From Beijerinckiaceae bacterium (GTDB taxonomy: Bacteria; Pseudomonadota; Alphaproteobacteria; Rhizobiales; Beijerinckiaceae): DNA of 64,000 nt. A program made the position numbers and the translations under genes. The stretch is from positions 1-64,000 of the forward strand of contig CANGFT010000010.1 of NCBI GenBank assembly GCA_947453205.1, given 5' to 3'. Of the stretch, positions 59,921 through 64,000 are shown piece after piece. A model generated the notes under the pieces. It was not told the DNA's origin. It searched no databases and saw only the letters and a list, made by a program, of their open reading frames with translations. Numbering within the stretch: position 1 is the stretch's first letter; each line of letters begins with the position of its first letter.

Positions 59921-60832
59921 ATGTCCAAGCTGATGCCCGCCTGGCGCGCCGCTCGATTCGCCCTTCCCCTTGCAAGCGCCTTGGCGCTGGGGGCGCTCGC
60001 GCCGGCGCCGGCCCATGCGCAGGCGGTGATCGGCTCCGTCAATGACGACCCCGTGACCAATGTGGACGTCGAGCAGCACATGAAGATCCTGAGCGTCCTG
60101 CGCAAGGGCGCCACGCGCGAAGCTGCTCTGGAATCGATCTACGAGACCCGGCTCAAGCTGATGGAGATCTCGAAATACAAGGTCAATCCGGTCGATCAGG
60201 ACATCGGCTGGGCGCTGGGCATGACCGCGCGCGGCCTGAAGACCGATCCTCAATCCCTCGTTGGCGCCCTGCAGCGCGCCGGCGTCACCGACGACCAATG
60301 GCGTCAGAAGTGGAAGGCTGAAGCCGGCTGGATGCAGCTCATCCGCGCGCTGAACCGCACCCTTGAGGCGAGCGAAAGCGAGGTGCGCGCGGAGCTCGCC
60401 AAGACCGGCTCGGGAAAGACCGCCGAATATACGATCCGTCAGGTCATTCTCGTGGTTCCCAATGGCGCGAACGCCGAGGGCCGCCTGGCTGAAGCCAATC
60501 AGTTGCGCACCCGTTTCACCGATTGCGCCAGCGGCATGCCGCTCGTCGCAGCCTTCCGCGACGCCGCGATCAAGGAGCCGGTCACCCGCTCCAGCTCTTC
60601 GCTGCCGGAGGGGCTACGCAAGATCATCGAATCGACCTCCGTCGGCCGCCTGACGCCGCCCTCCCGCAGCGCGCAGGGCGTCGAAATGCTGGCCGTCTGC
60701 AACAAGAGCGACAAGCAGGATTCGGCCGCCGCCGAAAACGTGCGCAACGATCTCGTCTTCAGGAAGCTGCAAGGCGATTCAGACTCGCGCTACAAGGACA
60801 TCCGCGCCAAGGCGGTGATCGTCAAACGCTAG
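59921..60832 (+). CDS. surA: SurA-like periplasmic chaperone/peptidyl-prolyl isomerase
   Basis: Signal peptide, AVIGSVNDDPVTNVDVEQHMKIL, YTIRQVILVVPNGA. ATG at 59921. Confidence 0.85.
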   Translation: MSKLMPAWRAARFALPLASALALGALAPAPAHAQAVIGSVNDDPVTNVDVEQHMKILSVLRKGATREAALESIYETRLKLMEISKYKVNPVDQDIGWALGMTARGLKTDPQSLVGALQRAGVTDDQWRQKWKAEAGWMQLIRALNRTLEASESEVRAELAKTGSGKTAEYTIRQVILVVPNGANAEGRLAEANQLRTRFTDCASGMPLVAAFRDAAIKEPVTRSSSSLPEGLRKIIESTSVGRLTPPSRSAQGVEMLAVCNKSDKQDSAAAENVRNDLVFRKLQGDSDSRYKDIRAKAVIVKR

Positions 60833-60839
60833 GTGGTCC

Positions 60840-61853
60840 ATGTCAGATCGCGCAGCCCCGCTGGCGGTGACGCAGGGCGATCCTTCGGGCGTCGGCCCCG
60901 AGATCGCCATCAAGGCCTGGCTCGCGCGCAAGGCGGATGCGCCGCCCTGGTTCCTGCTCGCCGACCCCGACCATATCGAGCGCACCGCAAAAACGCTGGG
61001 CCTTGATGCGCCCGTCAAAGGCGTGACGCCCGCGCAGGCTGCTGACGTCTTTGCGCAAGCGCTGCCGGTCGTGCCGCTTCATGCGCGGGTCATCGGAATC
61101 CCCGGCAAGCCCGACGCGCTGGACGCGCCTGCGACCCTCGAGGCCATCGAACGCGGCGTCATGATGGTGCGCAGCGGGCAGGCGCGCGCCCTCGTCACCA
61201 ATCCCATCGCCAAGGATGTGCTCTACAAGGCCGGGTTTCACCATCCCGGCCATACCGAATGGCTGGGCGAGCTGGCGGAGCGCGAATGGGACTGCGGCCC
61301 CCTGCGCCCGGTCATGCTGATCTGGTCGGACGAACTCGCCGTCGTGCCCGTCACGATCCACCTCGCCCTGACGCGGGCCATCGCGGAGCTGACGACGCAG
61401 GCCATCGTCGAGACCGCCCGCATCACCGCTCAGGATTACCGCACCCGCTTCGACGTCGCTGCGCCGCGCCTCGCTGTGGCCGGGCTCAACCCCCATGCGG
61501 GAGAGAACGGAACCATGGGGCGCGAGGACATAGAGATCGTCGCGCCCGCCGTCGCGCAATTAAAGGCCGAGGGCATAGACGCCCGCGGCCCCCTGCCGCC
61601 CGACACCATGTTTCATGCGGCGGCCCGCGCGCGCTATGACGTCGCCATCTGCATGTATCACGATCAGGGCCTCATTCCCGTCAAGACGCTGGCCTTCGAC
61701 AGCGGCGTCAACACCACGCTCGGCCTGCCCTTCGTGCGCACATCGCCCGACCATGGAACCGCCTTCGACATCGCAGGCAAGGGCGTCGCGCAGGAAGCCA
61801 GCCTCGTCGCCGCCATCGCCCTGGCGGCGCGGCTCGCGAGCGCGCAGACATGA
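60840..61853 (+). CDS. pdxA: 4-hydroxythreonine-4-phosphate dehydrogenase
   Basis: [94 protein letters not shown]. Confidence 0.96.
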   Translation: MSDRAAPLAVTQGDPSGVGPEIAIKAWLARKADAPPWFLLADPDHIERTAKTLGLDAPVKGVTPAQAADVFAQALPVVPLHARVIGIPGKPDALDAPATLEAIERGVMMVRSGQARALVTNPIAKDVLYKAGFHHPGHTEWLGELAEREWDCGPLRPVMLIWSDELAVVPVTIHLALTRAIAELTTQAIVETARITAQDYRTRFDVAAPRLAVAGLNPHAGENGTMGREDIEIVAPAVAQLKAEGIDARGPLPPDTMFHAAARARYDVAICMYHDQGLIPVKTLAFDSGVNTTLGLPFVRTSPDHGTAFDIAGKGVAQEASLVAAIALAARLASAQT

Positions 61854-62776
61854 GCGCCATCGACGATCTGCCGCCCCTGCGCGACGTGGTCGAAGCCCAT
61901 GGCCTGCTTGCGAAGAAATCGCTGGGGCAGAACTTCCTCTATGACCTCAACCTCACCAGCCGCATCGCCCGCGCCGCTGGTCCGCTGGATGGCGTCACCA
62001 TCGTCGAGATCGGCCCCGGCCCCGGCGGCCTGACGCGGGCGCTGCTGGCCGAAGGCGCCCGGCAGGTGATCGCCGTCGAGCGGGATGAGCGGTGCCTGCC
62101 TGCGCTTGCTGACATCGCCGCGCGCTATCCCGGGCGCCTGCATGTGGTGAGCGGCGACGCGCTTGAGGTGGACCTCGGGGCGCTTGTCGCCGCACATGGC
62201 GGCGGCCCCGCCCGCATCTGCGCCAACCTGCCCTATAATGTCGGCACGGCCCTGCTGGTGCGCTGGCTCGAATCCGATCCATGGCCGCCATGGTTCGACC
62301 GGCTGACGCTCATGTTCCAGCGCGAGGTGGCCGAGCGCATCGTGGCGACGCCCGCCCAGCGTGTCGACTATGGGCGCCTTGGCGTGCTCACCGGCTGGCG
62401 CAGCCGCGCCCGCATCCTCTTCGATGTGCCGCCCTCGGCCTTCACGCCGCCGCCGAAGGTCACGTCCTCCGTCGTGGAGCTGATCCCCCGCGCCGAGCCC
62501 CTGCCCTGCGACGGACGGGTGCTCTCAGCCCTCACGCAGGCCGCCTTTGGGCAAAGGCGCAAGATGCTGCGCCAGTCGTTGAAGGGCTTCGCCCTGCGCG
62601 GGCGGACGCTCGACGCCGGCGCCCTGCTGGAGGCGGCGGGAATCGAGCCCACGAAACGCGCCGAGGAAGTGGATGTCGAGGGCTTCGTGCGGCTGGCGCA
62701 GATGGCGGCGGATCAGGCCCCAAGGGATCAGGCCCAAGGCGATCAGGCCCAGGGCGCCGTCTCGCCGTTGGGATAG
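61850..62776 (+). CDS. rsmA: 16S rRNA (adenine1518/1519-N6)-dimethyltransferase
   Basis: [56 protein letters not shown]. Confidence 0.95.
   Translation: MSAIDDLPPLRDVVEAHGLLAKKSLGQNFLYDLNLTSRIARAAGPLDGVTIVEIGPGPGGLTRALLAEGARQVIAVERDERCLPALADIAARYPGRLHVVSGDALEVDLGALVAAHGGGPARICANLPYNVGTALLVRWLESDPWPPWFDRLTLMFQREVAERIVATPAQRVDYGRLGVLTGWRSRARILFDVPPSAFTPPPKVTSSVVELIPRAEPLPCDGRVLSALTQAAFGQRRKMLRQSLKGFALRGRTLDAGALLEAAGIEPTKRAEEVDVEGFVRLAQMAADQAPRDQAQGDQAQGAVSPLG
62711..62755. repeat. Three imperfect 15-bp tandem repeats in the 3' end of rsmA
   Basis: GATCAGGCCCCAAGG / GATCAGGCCCAAGGC / GATCAGGCCCAGGGC, encoding [15 protein letters not shown]. Confidence 0.9.
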
Positions 62777-63180
62777 ACCCGCCAGGCGAAAGTCCCGGCC
62801 TTGGCGACCACCACATGCCCCGCCTTGGCTTTGGCGAGCAGATGCCGGAACACGAGCGGCTGGCGCCAGACATGGGGCTTTTTGGGGTCGCAGACCGCCA
62901 GATATTCATCCGAATCAGCGTCGATCATGAAAAGAACGCCGGTGCGATGGGGATTGAGCACCACCGCCACGTCCCGCTCTGTCAGCCATTCGCATTCGAA
63001 ATCGCGGCAGACATCGGGGCGCTTTTTATAGACCTTGCAGCCGCCGCCGAGCTTGCAATTGGCGCACAGGACGCCCGCAGGCTTGTCGAATTCGTCGATC
63101 TCCAGCACCTGACAGCAGAGGGTGCAGGGTCCGCAGGACCGTCCAGGTGCGGCAGGCATGGAGACTCCGGAACGATTCAA
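62743..63180 (-). CDS. YkgJ-type cysteine-cluster protein
   Basis: [48 protein letters not shown]. Confidence 0.85.
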   Translation of the reverse strand: MNRSGVSMPAAPGRSCGPCTLCCQVLEIDEFDKPAGVLCANCKLGGGCKVYKKRPDVCRDFECEWLTERDVAVVLNPHRTGVLFMIDADSDEYLAVCDPKKPHVWRQPLVFRHLLAKAKAGHVVVAKAGTFAWRVYPNGETAPWA

Positions 63181-63342
63181 TCAACCTCTGTCACATCCGC
63201 ATAACCAATCGCAACGCCGCTGTAGAGCCTGAAAAGGCCTCAGCCGATGGTTTTCCCCGCCCCATCACGCCGCAACCCATGTCTTGACTTGGATGTGTGG
63301 AGGTTGTTCCTGCGATCAAACATCTCGAAGCGGCAGGGTTCT

Positions 63343-64000
63343 ATGGCCAAAGCTTTCGTATTTCCTGGTCAGGGTTCGCAATCCCCAGGCATGGGCAAGG
63401 CGCTGGCCGCCGAATTTCCGCAGGCCGCAGCCGTCTTTGCGGAGGTTGACGACGCGCTCGGCCAGAAGCTCTCCGCCCTCATGTTCGAGGGGCCCGAGGC
63501 GGACCTCACCTTGACCGCCAACGCCCAGCCCGCCCTCATGGCGGTCAGCATGGCCGTCATGCGCGTGCTGGAGGCCGAAGCGGGGCTTGATCTGGCGCGC
63601 GACGCCAAATTCGTGGCCGGCCATTCGCTGGGCGAATATTCCGCCCTCGCGGCGGCGGGCGCCTTCACCCTCGCCGACACGGCCCGTCTGCTGCGCCTGC
63701 GCGGCGAGGCCATGCAGAAGGCGGCGCCGGTCGGCGAAGGGGCCATGGCCGCCATTCTGGGCCTCGAATTCGGCCCGGTGGCCGCCATCGCGACGGAAGC
63801 CGCCCGGGAATTTCATCTTCAGGGCGCCATCTGCCAGGCCGCCAACGACAATGGCGGCGGGCAGGTCGTGATCTCCGGAACAAAATCAGCTGTGGAAAAA
63901 GCCATGGAGCTGGCCAAGGCCGCAGGGGCCAAACGCGCCCTTTTGCTGCCGGTCTCCGCGCCCTTCCATTGCGCCCTCATGCAGCCCGCGGCCGAGGCCA
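63343..64000 (+). CDS. fabD: Malonyl-CoA:ACP transacylase, 5' part (truncated at right edge)
   Basis: MAKAFVFPGQGSQSPGMGKALAAEFP...FVAGHSLGEYSALAAAGAF; open to the window end, hence absent from the ORF track. Confidence 0.95.
   Translation, partial: MAKAFVFPGQGSQSPGMGKALAAEFPQAAAVFAEVDDALGQKLSALMFEGPEADLTLTANAQPALMAVSMAVMRVLEAEAGLDLARDAKFVAGHSLGEYSALAAAGAFTLADTARLLRLRGEAMQKAAPVGEGAMAAILGLEFGPVAAIATEAAREFHLQGAICQAANDNGGGQVVISGTKSAVEKAMELAKAAGAKRALLLPVSAPFHCALMQPAAEA

Noticed and set aside
1-64000. tRNA, rRNA, CRISPR array, prophage or secondary-metabolite cluster
   Set aside because: None recognised on reading both strands; gene content is housekeeping with small accessory pockets. A tRNAscan/CRISPR search would be needed for a firm negative.

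Overview
GC-rich alphaproteobacterial (Hyphomicrobiales/Rhizobiales-like) chromosomal segment, densely coding and mostly housekeeping. Recognisable blocks are trmFO; maeB; an RcnR/CsoR-like regulator with rcnA; erpA/dgt; aspS; tatABC-scpBA-nagZ-SPOR-argS; rnd/ppx/ppk/hdaA/perM/pgsA-like/purMN; a molybdopterin oxidoreductase; ndk; oxyR with rubrerythrin, a CCG-type Fe-S oxidoreductase and DUF3501; an ABC-F ATPase; holC/pepA; lptF-lptG-lptD-surA-pdxA-rsmA; and the 5' part of fabD, cut by the right edge. The left edge carries the 5' end of an ISNCY-like transposase and its IS terminus next to trmFO. The items most worth a second look are: (1) a HigBA-like toxin/antitoxin pair whose first start codon sits inside a perfect inverted repeat; (2) a rubrerythrin without a rubredoxin domain, in a cluster with a degenerate-CCG Fe-S protein and DUF3501, downstream of oxyR; (3) an RcnR-like gene with a perfect G/C-tract palindrome over its ribosome-binding region, plus a His-rich RcnA; (4) a ClpP-like-fold orphan next to two tiny membrane proteins, one of them missing from the ORF track; (5) palindromic intergenic repeats at the apparent edges of an inverted conserved gene block. 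No tRNA, rRNA, CRISPR or prophage was found. All identifications come from reading translations; no database search was run.
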